Source of the DNA: Candidatus Melainabacteria bacterium
GTDB taxonomy: Bacteria > Cyanobacteriota > Vampirovibrionia > Obscuribacterales > Obscuribacteraceae
Direction: 5' to 3'
Assembly (NCBI GenBank): GCA_003151275.1
Contig: PLXC01000147.1
Location: forward strand, 1-64,000
DNA: 64,000 nt
Position numbers and translations under genes: made by a program. The notes beneath the pieces are model-generated. The model saw only the letters and a list, made by a program, of their open reading frames with translations. It searched no databases and was not told the origin of the DNA. Of the stretch, positions 1 through 13,667 are shown in pieces. Each line of letters starts with the position of its first letter. Position 1 is the first letter of the stretch.

Positions 1-2
1 TC

Positions 3-311
3 TTGGTGATTCCTCCTGCAACTCTGTTGTGGGATCGCGGCGGTAAGATCGTACTTATGGGATGCTATTGCCTAACTGTGTGTCTTGGTTTTCTTGGTTT
101 TGTTTTTCATTCAGAAGGACAAATGATTCAACGACTGACCGAGCTTTTTATAGTCTGGTCCAGTACGCCCCAAACCGGAGCCGCCGTTAAGGCACTTCAT
201 CCACCAGTGCTTGCTCCACTAGCATTCATGGGACTGGGCTCCATTGGTCTTCTCTTTTCTGCTGACGTAAATCGCACATTAATAGCTGATAGTGGCGGTC
301 TAAATTCATGA
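3..311 (+). CDS. C-terminal part of a membrane protein (cut by window edge)
   Basis: This reading frame is open to the left edge, so the true start is probably outside the window. About 100 residues are visible. They hold two hydrophobic stretches that look like membrane helices, around residues 17-37 and 68-86, joined by a short polar loop. I do not recognise the family. Its stop codon overlaps the ATG of the following sigma factor gene (ATGA), so the two are probably translated together. This suggests a membrane protein in the same operon as the sigma/anti-sigma pair. It is small enough that the visible part could be the complete protein if the TTG at the edge is used. Confidence 0.45.
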   Translation: MVIPPATLLWDRGGKIVLMGCYCLTVCLGFLGFVFHSEGQMIQRLTELFIVWSSTPQTGAAVKALHPPVLAPLAFMGLGSIGLLFSADVNRTLIADSGGLNS

Positions 312-889
312 GACTGTTCCACAATCGCAGGCACGAATTTGAGAAGTTGACTTGGCCTCTCGGTCATGATCTTTTCAGGCTCGCTTATTGGCGCCTTGGT
401 AATCAGCATGATGCGGAAGATGCAGTTCAGGAGGCTTATTTAAGAGCGTTTCGTTCATTCCATACTTTTCAGAAAGGTACAAATATCAGAGGCTGGATGA
501 CACGAATCCTTCTTAACGTGATCAATGACTCGCTCAAAAAAAGAATTCAACGCCCTTATGTGTTGGCTATTGATGAGGGATGCGTCGAAATGATGTCACT
601 GCAGGATCAGTCAGCTAGCTCAAGGGACCCGGAAGTCCAGCTTGTCGAACAAGAAATTCGTCCTGACTTGCTGCATGCATTGCAACAATTACCAACGGCA
701 CTCCTACATCCGCTTTTATTGAGGGAATTGGAAGATATGTCTTATGCGGAAATCGCAACGATCCTCGGCATTCCAACCGGCACGGTGATGTCACGTTTGT
801 TTCGAGCTAGACGAGTCGTCAAAGATCGACTTACGCAGAACGTTAAGGGGACCGTCAAAGAGGAGGTTGCAGATCATGAACTGCAATGA
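308..889 (+). CDS. ECF-type RNA polymerase sigma factor
   Basis: 193 residues with the two domains of an extracytoplasmic-function sigma factor. Region 2 lies at about residues 15-80 and contains the DAEDAVQEAYLRAF helix and a GWMTRILLNVIND segment. Region 4 lies at about 125-175, with SYAEIATILGIPTGTVMSRL as the helix-turn-helix that would read the -35 element. There is no region 1 or 3. It directs RNA polymerase to a small stress regulon and is normally held inactive by an anti-sigma factor. The next gene, overlapping by 14 bases, is such a factor. The start overlaps the previous stop. The inducing signal is not visible in the sequence. Confidence 0.92.
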   Translation: MRLFHNRRHEFEKLTWPLGHDLFRLAYWRLGNQHDAEDAVQEAYLRAFRSFHTFQKGTNIRGWMTRILLNVINDSLKKRIQRPYVLAIDEGCVEMMSLQDQSASSRDPEVQLVEQEIRPDLLHALQQLPTALLHPLLLRELEDMSYAEIATILGIPTGTVMSRLFRARRVVKDRLTQNVKGTVKEEVADHELQ

Positions 890-1646
890 TGCTCGACCAT
901 TATTAGATCTGCTCTGCGATGGTGCGCTCGAAACTAAGGACTCTGCGCTCGTTCTCGATCATTTGAAATCTTGTGAAGAATGTCACAGCCAATGGAACGA
1001 GTTGGAAGACCTACACGCAAGCTTTCAAGACGCAAAGGATAAATTCCAATTGCCGGTTGGCCTGATGGATAGAATTTCCGACAAGCTTAAGGACGAGGAT
1101 AGAAATCAACGGAATGCGATCTTCAGGCACCACTGGCGCGCAGTTTCGATGGTGGCGTTTGCAGCAACCTGCTTGTTGGTTGGACTGCTTTGTTCACCGT
1201 GGATGCATCCGCGTGTCACCGTTCCAAGTTTAAATCAGATCGCATCCGCGGATACTTTGATCGATTCTTTGTCCTCAGAAAATCTAGAGCCCGTCGAAGA
1301 TCGAACTGAACTGGCTAAAAGAGTGGGTTACGAATTGAAGTATCTTCGACTTCCTGAATGGCGCATGGATAAATCATCAATATCTAAATCGCAATCAATT
1401 CCGATTGCCAGATTCGATTTTGCCAAGAAGGCGTCAACAGGCGATCAATACCTCAGTTGTTATCAAGCTCCTGAAGGCGCAATTCGAGCGGGTGCCGGAC
1501 ATTTGGAGAATCTTGACGGTAAGAAAGTTCTATTTGGACAACACGGCAAATTTCAATTTGCCTTGTGGTCGCAGAGCGGACGAGACTATTTGTTTGTCAC
1601 GGAGCTTTCCAAGCCGCAGTTGGAGGATATCGTTCGCGGCGCCTAA
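876..1646 (+). CDS. Anti-sigma factor with N-terminal zinc-binding domain and one membrane helix
   Basis: The start is the ATG at 876, because AGGAGG at 861-866 sits nine bases upstream; an earlier TTG directly abuts that site and is unlikely. The first about 45 residues form a ZAS-type domain with MNCNDARPLLDLLCDG and the HLKSCEEC signature (His-x3-Cys-x2-Cys), which binds zinc and clamps the sigma factor in the cytoplasm. A single membrane helix follows near residues 90-110 (AVSMVAFAATCLLVGLLC). The remaining about 140 residues would be outside the membrane as a sensor domain of unrecognised fold. The overlap with the sigma gene supports the pairing. Release by proteolysis or redox change is usual for the family but not shown here. 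Confidence 0.88.
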   Translation: MNCNDARPLLDLLCDGALETKDSALVLDHLKSCEECHSQWNELEDLHASFQDAKDKFQLPVGLMDRISDKLKDEDRNQRNAIFRHHWRAVSMVAFAATCLLVGLLCSPWMHPRVTVPSLNQIASADTLIDSLSSENLEPVEDRTELAKRVGYELKYLRLPEWRMDKSSISKSQSIPIARFDFAKKASTGDQYLSCYQAPEGAIRAGAGHLENLDGKKVLFGQHGKFQFALWSQSGRDYLFVTELSKPQLEDIVRGA

Positions 1647-1689
1647 TAAGGCAACCAATTAGCCACAAATAGAAATTAACATCGAGTTG

Positions 1690-1945
1690 TTGGATTGGGT
1701 TTCCCAAAGGCAGAGCATGTGGTTAGGTCACCGGAGGCTGGTAGAGACGCTTCAGACCAATTTAAAGGTGTCTCGGATAGTTAAGGCGACGAGCGACTAT
1801 ATAGGCACTCTGCAAAGGCTGGATTCAGTCATGCATTGGCAGGGCAAACTGTTGCTGACTTGAAATCGGAACGTGCGGGTCGCCATACGTCGAAAGATGG
1901 CTTCAATTATTTGTGGGGGACGAGGTACCCCTCTCCCTTTTTATT
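1690..1945 (+). ncRNA. Candidate structured RNA in the gap after the anti-sigma gene
   Basis: The 1647-2167 gap holds no convincing gene, but 1690-1945 is rich in complementary pieces. TTGGG/CCCAA forms a hairpin at 1695-1707. GCAGAG at 1710 pairs with CTCTGC at 1808. GAGAC at 1744 pairs with GTCTC at 1770. GGCGAC at 1785 pairs with GTCGCC at 1879. ATTCAGTCA at 1823 pairs with TGACTTGAAAT at 1856 with one bulge. It ends in an imperfect G-rich hairpin at 1915-1937 followed by TTTTTATT, like an intrinsic terminator. I could not match it to tmRNA, RNase P RNA, SRP RNA, 6S RNA or a riboswitch I know. A 48-codon frame at 1717-1863 exists but lacks a ribosome site. The rest, 1946-2167, shows nothing further. 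Confidence 0.33.
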
Positions 1946-2167
1946 CCATTTAATATGTTAAGCAAAAAACGCGGTTTTTATGGAACCTGAAAAGCTCTAT
2001 CAATCGGGCGTTTACAGAATCGTGAAACGCTGCAGGTGCTGATGTAATATAGGTTTACATGAAATGGGATGACGTCTTTTGGAGGGAGGTACCACCTTTT
2101 AATGTTTCCCAATTTCGACCGTTTTTAGTTTGCAACGAAAAATCCGATGTTCGAACAATTGAAGTCC

Positions 2168-6193
<4,026 letters not shown>

Positions 6194-6333
6194 GGCTAAA
6201 TTCAGTACTGAACCAACATTCGCTTCAGTTTTGAGTCTAACAGACAGACGTCCCTGTTCTCAACATTTCACCTACTTCACATCAAATCAGCATTTTTAGG
6301 CATATGCGATCGCTCTGCACTCTTATATAACCT

Positions 6334-6960
6334 TTGCTAGAATTAGCCCTGGTGGACAATTTCGCGGTATTTGATAGAAATTTTTATAAGCGGTCGACGC
6401 TGTTGGTCGCCAAACAGCTGCTTGGCACAGTTCTTTGCCGTCGTTTGCCTGACGGAGCCGTTTTAACTGCCCCGATTGTCGAAGTCGAGGCCTATACCGA
6501 AGACGACCCAGCCTGCCATGCTTTCAGGGGATTGACCGAGAGGACCAGGGTGATGTTCGGGCCGCCTGGACATGCGTATGTCTATTTCATATACGGGATG
6601 TATTACTGTCTGAACGTGGTCACTGAGCCCGAGAAGACGCCCGGAGCCGTCTTGATCCGAGCCATTGGCGTTGCCGGAGGGGAAGGTCCCGGCAAGCTTT
6701 GCCGACTTTGGGGCATCAATAAAGACCAAAATGGCGTTGATTTATGCAACCCAGAATCCGATATTTGGATAGTTCGAGGCGAAAAAGTGGGAAATTCGGA
6801 AATCCAGGAGTCTACTCGAATCGGGCTAAAAGTGGCAGAAGAACGTCCTTGGCGATTTTATTTGAAGGGACATCCGCACGTTTCCGCCTTGAAGAAACGA
6901 CGAGTACCTTCTAAATCGCTGAAAAGCTTGGAGATAAGACATGACAACAGTTTTGAGTAG
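6334..6960 (+). CDS. DNA-3-methyladenine glycosylase (AAG/MPG family)
   Basis: About 208 residues, the normal size for the alkyladenine glycosylase family. These monofunctional enzymes remove alkylated and deaminated purines to start base-excision repair. Family landmarks are FYKRSTLLVAKQLLG near the start, IVEVEAYTEDDPACHA (containing the catalytic Glu of the EAY motif), the FGPPGHAYVYFIYGMYYCLN segment that forms the DNA-binding face, and GAVLIRA. The start is uncertain: TTG at 6334 or GTG at 6352. No good ribosome site is seen, and a TATATAA box lies just upstream, so the message may have a very short leader. It overlaps the VanZ-like gene by 20 bases. Confidence 0.93.
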   Translation: MLELALVDNFAVFDRNFYKRSTLLVAKQLLGTVLCRRLPDGAVLTAPIVEVEAYTEDDPACHAFRGLTERTRVMFGPPGHAYVYFIYGMYYCLNVVTEPEKTPGAVLIRAIGVAGGEGPGKLCRLWGINKDQNGVDLCNPESDIWIVRGEKVGNSEIQESTRIGLKVAEERPWRFYLKGHPHVSALKKRRVPSKSLKSLEIRHDNSFE

Positions 6961-7408
6961 TCTTTATTTCAAACCGGCGTTCCGGTGGGTGGTCGTAATC
7001 CTCTGGATGTCTGTCATATATGCTTTTTCAGACCAGGCAAATTCCGGAGAGATCACCGAGCATCTCCTCGGTGATCTGAACGTTCCGATTCGCAAATGTG
7101 CCCACATGTTCGAGTACGCGATGTTGTTTTGGTTGACTCGGTGGGCGTCGATCAGCATTCGTCGTCTACCTTCCATAATCGTACCGGGATTGCCTAAGGT
7201 AGCCTATGCAGCAAGCTGCTCGGCTTATCTCTCGTTTTTTGTTTGTTTACTCTACGCGATGAGCGATGAGTGGCATCAGTCGTTCGTTCCAGGCAGAAGC
7301 GCGCAGCTGCAGGATGTCGCGGTCGACATGGCTGGTGTATTGATAGCGGCGTTCATGCTGCCTTATTTCTTAGCGCTTAAATCTTTTTGCTCGAGAACGC
7401 GAAGTTGA
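6941..7408 (+). CDS. VanZ-like family membrane protein
   Basis: 155 residues with about four membrane helices. Family landmarks are an N-terminal VVILWMSVIYAFSDQ helix, RKCAHMFEYAMLFWL (the conserved K/H and E of the VanZ fold) and SDEWHQSFVPGRSAQLQDV, the most conserved signature, followed by a last helix. VanZ relatives are small integral membrane proteins; the prototype gives low-level teicoplanin resistance, but the role of most members is unknown. It starts inside the glycosylase gene, so the two are co-transcribed. Its 3' end overlaps the end of the convergent gene at 7363-8364 by 46 bases. Confidence 0.88.
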   Translation: MTTVLSSLYFKPAFRWVVVILWMSVIYAFSDQANSGEITEHLLGDLNVPIRKCAHMFEYAMLFWLTRWASISIRRLPSIIVPGLPKVAYAASCSAYLSFFVCLLYAMSDEWHQSFVPGRSAQLQDVAVDMAGVLIAAFMLPYFLALKSFCSRTRS

Positions 7409-8364
7409 CCATCAACTGACGTTCCAACCTTCAGCTGTAAATGAACAGGGTTGCTGATTTTGCTGTTCGGGCTAACGAGCTCTGCGTAAATGTCGACTGC
7501 TCTTGCCTGATCGTCAGTTCTCTGTTGCTCGATTTTGGTGATCATTAGGGTCATGCCTTGTGGCGACGACTTTAGTTGATCACTTGTGAGCGGAAAGTGG
7601 GTTTCCTTCCAATAGCTTTCGAGCAGTTCCGGCGACATGTTCGCCATGGCGTGAATCTGCGAAATTTTATAAGTCGCGGGGCTGAAATCGAGCATATCCG
7701 AAACAAAAGCACGAGAGAATTTGTTCACTCTGTCCGCTTCGAGCGCTTGAACATCCACAACTGCGGGTGCAGCTGCGACTGCCTGTTTTGGCGCAATGTT
7801 TTTGCTGGTCAGCGTTTTGTACCCGACAAAAGTCAAAAGCGGCACGAGCACAAGGCAACTGGCACCGACGATAATTTGTTTTTTGGAAATTTTGAACGGC
7901 CCTGCAGTGCGACGACGCGTGCTGCGTGGACGTCTGGCAGTAAATGATCTTGAATGGGGGTCAGTAAGCGGCCCAGGCTCGACTTCGTTTGATTCTAGAA
8001 ACTGCCCTGCTTCACGATCTAGGTCTTCGATACTGGCTAACCAGCCGTCAACATCGGGTGAAATCGGCGTGTTGATTCGAGTTGGAACGTGCAAATCAGA
8101 TTTTGAACCAGCAAGAATTCTAGATAATTTCAGCGATTCGTCAGGCGTCAGCAAGATGCTGCTGACCGGAGGCGTGCCCAGTCGGCGCTTCACGGAAAGT
8201 GAGAGGCGTGAGTCAACTCTTTTGATCACGACTAGAAATCCGGACTGTGTGTCTACGACGCGCTCAGTTGTTGTCGGAGACTGACGCACCACATCTGGTG
8301 CATCGAAAATATCTCCAGTGTCGTCACCTGAAAAAGTCGAGGCATAATCGTCCGAAAAAGTCAC
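7363..8364 (-). CDS. Uncharacterised protein with a central membrane helix
   Basis: 333 residues from a GTG start preceded by GGAGGT at a spacing of eight bases. The N-terminal about 170 residues are soluble and include an acidic start (SGDDTGDIFDAPD) and a basic stretch RRPRSTRRRTAG just before the membrane. One helix follows, IIVGASCLVLVPLLTFVGY. The C-terminal about 120 residues would then be outside the cytoplasm. Residues 45-80 (SRLSLSVKRRLGTPPVSSIL) look like a small folded domain that I cannot name. It lies directly behind the rpoD terminator, so it probably has its own promoter or receives read-through. Function unknown. Confidence 0.75.
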   Translation of the reverse strand: MTFSDDYASTFSGDDTGDIFDAPDVVRQSPTTTERVVDTQSGFLVVIKRVDSRLSLSVKRRLGTPPVSSILLTPDESLKLSRILAGSKSDLHVPTRINTPISPDVDGWLASIEDLDREAGQFLESNEVEPGPLTDPHSRSFTARRPRSTRRRTAGPFKISKKQIIVGASCLVLVPLLTFVGYKTLTSKNIAPKQAVAAAPAVVDVQALEADRVNKFSRAFVSDMLDFSPATYKISQIHAMANMSPELLESYWKETHFPLTSDQLKSSPQGMTLMITKIEQQRTDDQARAVDIYAELVSPNSKISNPVHLQLKVGTSVDGQLRVLEQKDLSAKK

Positions 8365-8390
8365 TCGTCAAGACCTCCATAAAAGAAGAA

Positions 8391-8419
8391 ACGGCCCGAG
8401 TCATAACAACTCGGGCCGT
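8391..8419 (-). terminator. Intrinsic terminator of rpoD
   Basis: A perfect 10-bp stem, ACGGCCCGAG and CTCGGGCCGT, with a nine-base loop. On the minus strand it is followed by TTTCTTCTTTT. It lies 15 bases past the stop of the sigma factor gene and just upstream of the next minus-strand gene. Confidence 0.93.
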
Positions 8420-8433
8420 CATTAGTCAGTTCT

Positions 8434-9459
8434 TTAGAGATATTCTCTCAAGCGAGAAGATCTGCCTGGCTGTCTCAGTTTTCTGAGCGCCTTGAATTCG
8501 ATTTGGCGAACACGTTCGCGAGTTACAGCAAACAATTGTCCAACTTCTTCGAGTGTTCTTTGGCGTCCATCATCCAAGCCGAAGCGTAGACGAAGAACAT
8601 CACGTTCACGAGGTGTTAGTTCGTTGAGCATCTTAGCCAAATCTTGACGAAGCAACTCGTGAGTTACTGTCGTTTCAGGTCTGTCTGTTTCAGCATCTTC
8701 GATGAAATCGCCGAGACGTGAATCTTCTTCTTTACCGATCGGTGTTTCCAGTGAGATTGGTTCTTTAGCTGCTTTGATGATTTCGTGCAACTTGACCAGG
8801 GACACATCCATAGACTTAGCGAGTTCTTGCTCGGTAGGTTTACGGTTTAGTTCTTGTGCGAGTTGGCGAGTTACTTTCTTCAGCTTGTTGATCGTTTCAA
8901 CCATGTGCACAGGCACGCGGATGGTTCGTGACTTGTCTGCTAGTGCGCGCGTGATCGCTTGGCGAATCCACCATGTTGCATAAGTTGAGAACTTATAGCC
9001 TCGTTCGTGGTCGAACTTTTCTGATGCGCGGATTAGACCGAGATTACCTTCCTGAATCAAATCGAGGAATGATAGACCTCTTCCAATATATTTCTTGGCG
9101 ATTGAGACAACCAAGCGAAGGTTGGCTTGAACTAGCTTTCTCTTAGCGATCATGTCGCCTTGAAGAATTTTTCGAGCTAATTCAATTTCTTCATCTGGTT
9201 TAAGGAGTTGGATACGACCGATTTCGCGAAGATATAAACGAACGGAATCTTCTGTAGCGATTTCTCGGCTCGATGGCAATTCAACTGGCTCATCGTCATC
9301 GTCTTGGTGATCGTCTTCGTCATCGATGATTGTGAATGCATCGGTTTCGTCAGTCAGATCTAGTTCTTCTAGTTCGTTGCGCTTTGCAATGTTCTCGTCT
9401 TCAACAAGAACTCCGCCCATTCCTCTGCCTTCATTGTCTCCGGATTTTGCTTTAGCCAT
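8434..9459 (-). CDS. rpoD: Primary (group 1-type) RNA polymerase sigma-70 factor
   Basis: 341 residues. After an acidic N-terminal region (about 1-75) come region 1.2 ([17 protein letters not shown]), region 2 with the 2.4 helix ([20 protein letters not shown], for the -10 element), region 3 ([18 protein letters not shown]) and region 4.2 with a [20 protein letters not shown] helix-turn-helix for the -35 element, ending SRLREYL. This is the housekeeping sigma factor that directs most transcription. The absence of the long region 1 insert resembles SigA of cyanobacteria and Gram-positives. A paralogous group 2 sigma cannot be fully excluded, but the conservation argues for the primary factor. 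It ends in a strong terminator. Confidence 0.93.
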   Translation of the reverse strand: MAKAKSGDNEGRGMGGVLVEDENIAKRNELEELDLTDETDAFTIIDDEDDHQDDDDEPVELPSSREIATEDSVRLYLREIGRIQLLKPDEEIELARKILQGDMIAKRKLVQANLRLVVSIAKKYIGRGLSFLDLIQEGNLGLIRASEKFDHERGYKFSTYATWWIRQAITRALADKSRTIRVPVHMVETINKLKKVTRQLAQELNRKPTEQELAKSMDVSLVKLHEIIKAAKEPISLETPIGKEEDSRLGDFIEDAETDRPETTVTHELLRQDLAKMLNELTPRERDVLRLRFGLDDGRQRTLEEVGQLFAVTRERVRQIEFKALRKLRQPGRSSRLREYL

Positions 9460-10081
9460 AGGTTCCTCGTTTTAGCTTCTAACAACTTTTTGACGCCATG
9501 CGTCAGCGACTGCGCTGCTGCTTATTAGAATTCTCTTAGTTCATCCGATCTTTTTTGCTTACTTGGCTGTCCGAACGAGGCGGACCTTTCTAATTGGATG
9601 AAGAGTTTTCAGGAGCAATCTCCGCGGCAGTATCATATGTGCGTAAATCAGACTCAGGTGCTTTCTATATACTTCCTTCAGATTTTGCCGAAGTGTTGTA
9701 ACGGCATCTTATATAAGTACTTGAAAACCCCCTTCATCTGACAGAAACACCGGTTTGCAAACGGTTGCTTGGCAACGGCTGCTCAAAGAGTATAAGTGCG
9801 GTTTCGAGGTCGTGCTCGTCGTGTTAAGCTAGTTTAACAGCTGCGGTTATTACTAATGCAACTGTCCTATACGGTAGCCTGTGACCGTTTCGCGGGATTC
9901 GCGAAAACAATCCTGTGGAAGTTTTAACAACATCCACTTGATTTGATCCATCGATGAGTGCAGCAGCAGTTCCATCTTCGTAATTTCACGATGCCCAATT
10001 CATGCTGCTCTTCATTGCATGGAAACATATCTATTAATAGGTTGGTTGTTCGAATAATCAAGGTGTTCACCAAATATGGTG
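9460..10081. other. Long intergenic region upstream of rpoD
   Basis: 622 bases without a convincing gene. The rpoD promoter and leader should lie here. A minus-strand -10-like TATAAG is present in the inverse of CTTATATAAG near 9711-9720. A short inverted repeat GTCCG/CGGAC occurs near 9570-9586, and an imperfect palindrome GTTAAgctagtTTAAC near 9823-9838 could be an operator. No RNA family was recognised. Confidence 0.4.
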
Positions 10082-10395
10082 CTACTGCGATTGTCGACTC
10101 TTAGTCGCTATCTCTTGCAAGATCAGCGATTGATCTCGGATTTCTGCGGCGCGTTCGAAGTCGAGTGATTTAGCGGCTTGCTTCATTTCCTTTTCCAACT
10201 TGCGAATTATGTTTGCCACATTTGGATTTGCGTGCTGATTTCTCTTCATCGCTTTCATAAGTTTCGGGGCGTTCGAGGAAATCATCGCCATCTGGATTGT
10301 AGAACGTATCCGGCTTGCCACGCAGTTGTTCGAGCAAGGTGTTGGTATGTTCTTTCACGATAGTGGTTGGCGAGATGATACCAGGTGAAATCTTC
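10082..10395 (-). pseudogene. Decayed duplicate of the 3' end of uvrB
   Basis: This stretch matches the last about 100 codons of the intact uvrB gene 1.5 kb away, from [20 protein letters not shown] through the UVR motif to the same final KSRQSQ. The match even extends a few bases past the stop. A single-base insertion near 10226, in acatttggattt against acatttgattt, puts the two halves in different frames. Synonymous and non-synonymous differences are scattered along it, so the copy is old or came from a related genome. It has no start codon or ATPase domain and cannot make UvrB. It sits 17 bases past the universal stress protein gene, so that gene is bracketed by two uvrB ends. Confidence 0.85.
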
Positions 10396-10412
10396 AATAA
10401 CGCAAAACGTTC

Positions 10413-11429
10413 CTACTTCTTGCCCGGGCGGACTACTTCCACTGAGCAATCAGCGTTGTCTACTACAGCTCGAGCCACGCTGCCGAGGAAGTATTCCATC
10501 AGGCCTTTATCGCGGTCGTGAGCACCCAACATGATCATGTCGGCGCCCCAATCCTGAGCAATTTGTAGGATGCAGCTGCGTGCGTTGCCTTCGAGAACGT
10601 GGTGCTCTACTGTTACTTTGCCGATCTTTTGCTTGATTTCATCGGCATAACCTTTGGTAAGCTTCTCGAGCTGGGCTTTCTGAGCCGTATACATCTGTTT
10701 ATGGGCTGCGTCAATTTCTGGATCTTTGAAAAGTTTCGAGTGAACAATCGATTTTGGTTCTTCTACAACCGCTATCACCCGAAAGATGCTTGTAGGCAAC
10801 CAGGGGCGGGTGACAACTTCCTCGATGACGGCTCTTGCACTGGGTGAGTCATTCACAGCCAGAAGAAATCGAGTATCGTCCTGCGACGGCAAATGTTTAC
10901 GCTCATCCATCTCGGTTGCGGCTGAGGTGACGAAATTGATGATCTGAACAGAACAGGGTGCATGATTTAGTACTCCGGCTGCGACGCTGCCTATGCTGCG
11001 TGCGTCGAAGGTTCGTTGTACCGGATTCAACATCTCTTCAACTGCGAGAAGCGGGCTCTCTTCATTGTAGCCGGATGCTCCGTGCGCTCCCATGACAATC
11101 ATGTCCGCATGCCACCCGATCGCATCAAGGACAATGATCTCAGCTACGTGCCTTTGACTTTGCGCCTTGAAATCTGCGGTAACTTTGCTTTCACCAAATT
11201 TTTCTGCGACTCTCTGGCGAGTTTCATTAAGCATCTTGCTGATGTCTGACTCAAGTGCCTGAAAGGCTGTGGCAGCCATTGTTGAAATGCCGCCCAGCTT
11301 TAACGCAATGAAATCAGGACTGACAGTGACGATTCGCACCTCTGAATCAGGCGGCCATTGCTGTCCCAAAAATATGTTGATCGCATTATCGGAATGAGCA
11401 GACCCATCGATTGACAAAAGTATTCGCAT
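10413..11429 (-). CDS. Tandem universal stress protein (two UspA domains)
   Basis: About 338 residues with two UspA domains in tandem. The first starts RILLSIDGSAHSDNAIN and includes DMIVMGAHGASGY, but its nucleotide-binding loop is interrupted by an insertion. The second begins FLLAVNDSPSARAVIEEV and ends with GADMIMLGAHDRDKG followed by YFLGSVARAV. That is close to the G-x2-G-x9-G-(S/T) ATP-binding motif, with one position altered. UspA proteins are cytoplasmic stress-survival proteins without a known single reaction. The ATG at 11429 is preferred over a GTG at 11435, which lies within the AGGTGA ribosome site. It lies between uvrB and the uvrB fragment. Confidence 0.88.
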   Translation of the reverse strand: MRILLSIDGSAHSDNAINIFLGQQWPPDSEVRIVTVSPDFIALKLGGISTMAATAFQALESDISKMLNETRQRVAEKFGESKVTADFKAQSQRHVAEIIVLDAIGWHADMIVMGAHGASGYNEESPLLAVEEMLNPVQRTFDARSIGSVAAGVLNHAPCSVQIINFVTSAATEMDERKHLPSQDDTRFLLAVNDSPSARAVIEEVVTRPWLPTSIFRVIAVVEEPKSIVHSKLFKDPEIDAAHKQMYTAQKAQLEKLTKGYADEIKQKIGKVTVEHHVLEGNARSCILQIAQDWGADMIMLGAHDRDKGLMEYFLGSVARAVVDNADCSVEVVRPGKK

Positions 11430-11593
11430 GTTCACCTGACAGAAACTGTTTTTGACCCGACTTTTTCAAACATAATATCTTACACGCTGCAGCCACCTAA
11501 ACAATATCAGTTGCAAAAGTTAGATTGGCTGTGGTGCTTAGAGTCTGTGTGGGAAAAAACAAGATTTCCATCGATTTGGCGTGGGTTAAAGTG

Positions 11594-13642
11594 CTACTGC
11601 GACTGCCGGCTTTTAGTCGCTTTCTCTTGCAAGATCCGCAATTGATCCCGGATTTCGGCAGCACGCTCGAAATCCAGATTTTTGGCAGCCTGTTTCATTT
11701 CCTTTTCCAATTTGCGAATCACGTTTGCTACATTTGATTTTCGTGTCGATTTCTCTTCGTCGCTTTCATAAGTGTCGGGGCGTTCGAGGAAATCATCACC
11801 TTCTGGATTGTAGAAAGTATCAGGCTTACCACGCAATTGTTCGAGCAACGTATTTGTGTGTTCTTTAACGATGGTTGTTGGTGTGATGTTGTTTTCTACG
11901 TTATAGGCCGTTTGTATTGTGCGACGACGTTCTGTTTCGCTCATCGCTTTGGCCATCGAATCTGTCTTCCGCTCCGCATATAAAATGACCTTGCCTTCAA
12001 CGTTTCTAGCGGCTCTGCCGATTGTTTGAACCAATGATCTCTCGGTGCGCAAGAAGCCTTCTTTATCTGCTTCCATAATTGCGACCAGGCTTACTTCTGG
12101 TAAGTCTAATCCCTCTCTAAGCAGATTGACGCCGACAAGCACGTCAAATGCTCCGAGCCGCAAATCACGCAGAAGTTCAACGCGTTCGAGGGCGATGATG
12201 TCACTGTGCAACCATTTAACCCGGATACCGATCTCTTGCAGGTACTCAGTTAGATCTTCTGCCATGCGTTTGGTCAGTGTCGTAATGAGCACCCTTTCTT
12301 TCTTGGCGGCGCGATCTTTTATCTCCTTAATCAGGTCGTCAATTTGCCCTTTTATAGGGCGAATTTCAACGACCGGGTCGATTAGACCTGTGGGACGAAT
12401 TATTTGTTCAGCCACTTGGTCACTGACCTCGAATTCCCAGTTGCCTGGAGTGGCCGAGACGAATACGACTTTTCCGACTTTATCCCAGAACTCTTCATGG
12501 GTAAGAGGCCGGTTGTCTCTGGCGCACGGCAGTCTGAAGCCAAAATCGATCAGTGTGTTCTTTCTAGAACGGTCTCCTGCATACATACCGTGCAATTGCG
12601 GAACGGTGACGTGCGATTCATCTATAAAGGTAATGAATCCATCTCGGCCGTATTTACGCACAAAGTAGTCAATTAGAGTCTGCGGAGGTTGTCCAGGTAA
12701 CCGCCCTTCCAGCACTCTTGAATAATTTTCGATGCCGTGGCAATAGCCAACTTCGTTCAACATTTCGATGTCGAATCGAGTGCGCTGCTTCAAGCGTTGA
12801 GCTTCAACGAGCTTGCCTTGGCCGATAAGCTCTCCGATTCTTTCTTCCAATTCAAGTTCGATTTGCACGACTGCGGTTTTCAACTCCAGCTCATCGGCCA
12901 CATAATGCTTCGCCGGATAGATGCGAATCATGTCTGGCAGCTCTTCTATCTCTCCTGTAACCGGATTGACGACGGCGATACGTTCGATCTCGTCACCAAA
13001 AAATTCGACGCGAATGACGCGTTCTTCATAAGCTGGATAAACTTCGACGACGTCGCCGCGCGCCCGGAATCTGCCGCGTTCCACGACAATATCGTTTCGT
13101 TCGTAATGGATGTGAACCATGGCACGTAGAAAATCGTGACGATCAAAAATTTGTCCTTTGCGAATTTCCACTGCTGCAGAAAGATACCGCTCAGGAACTC
13201 CCAGACCGTAAATACAACTGACTGAGGCGACAACGATGACATCGTCTTGTTCCCAAATTGATCTTGTCGTCGAGTGACGTAAGCGCTCAATTTCTTGATT
13301 GATGCTCGCTTCTTTTTCTATGAACGTATCGGTGCTCGGAATATAGGATTCCGGCTGGTAGTAATCGTAATAACTGATGAAATACTCAACCGCGTTATTC
13401 GGAAAAAAGTCCTTCATCTCATTGCAGAGTTGAGCCGCCAATGTTTTGTTGTGCGCCAGCACGAGCGCGGGCATCTGGCACTCCTGAATCAGGTGAGCCA
13501 TGGTCATTGTTTTGCCGGAGCCTGTGACACCAAGCAAAGTTTGGTAGCGGAATCCCGCTTCAATGCCTTGCTTTAGTTGGGCGATTGCCTTTGGTTGATC
13601 ACCGGCCGGCTGAAATTTAGAGACGACCTCAAAACGCGACAT
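11594..13642 (-). CDS. uvrB: Excinuclease ABC subunit B
   Basis: 682 residues, full length for UvrB, the damage-verifying helicase of nucleotide excision repair. It takes DNA from UvrA and recruits UvrC. Visible landmarks are Walker A GVTGSGKT (38-45), [20 protein letters not shown] of the beta-hairpin region, [12 protein letters not shown] (motif II), [27 protein letters not shown] and QTIGRAARN of the helicase core, and a C-terminal UVR domain ([20 protein letters not shown]) that contacts UvrC. The ATG start is six bases into the expected N-terminus for the family. tatA lies 25 bases upstream on the same strand. Confidence 0.98.
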   Translation of the reverse strand: MSRFEVVSKFQPAGDQPKAIAQLKQGIEAGFRYQTLLGVTGSGKTMTMAHLIQECQMPALVLAHNKTLAAQLCNEMKDFFPNNAVEYFISYYDYYQPESYIPSTDTFIEKEASINQEIERLRHSTTRSIWEQDDVIVVASVSCIYGLGVPERYLSAAVEIRKGQIFDRHDFLRAMVHIHYERNDIVVERGRFRARGDVVEVYPAYEERVIRVEFFGDEIERIAVVNPVTGEIEELPDMIRIYPAKHYVADELELKTAVVQIELELEERIGELIGQGKLVEAQRLKQRTRFDIEMLNEVGYCHGIENYSRVLEGRLPGQPPQTLIDYFVRKYGRDGFITFIDESHVTVPQLHGMYAGDRSRKNTLIDFGFRLPCARDNRPLTHEEFWDKVGKVVFVSATPGNWEFEVSDQVAEQIIRPTGLIDPVVEIRPIKGQIDDLIKEIKDRAAKKERVLITTLTKRMAEDLTEYLQEIGIRVKWLHSDIIALERVELLRDLRLGAFDVLVGVNLLREGLDLPEVSLVAIMEADKEGFLRTERSLVQTIGRAARNVEGKVILYAERKTDSMAKAMSETERRRTIQTAYNVENNITPTTIVKEHTNTLLEQLRGKPDTFYNPEGDDFLERPDTYESDEEKSTRKSNVANVIRKLEKEMKQAAKNLDFERAAEIRDQLRILQEKATKSRQSQ

Positions 13643-13667
13643 ATTTGAACAATAAGTAAAACGGGAC

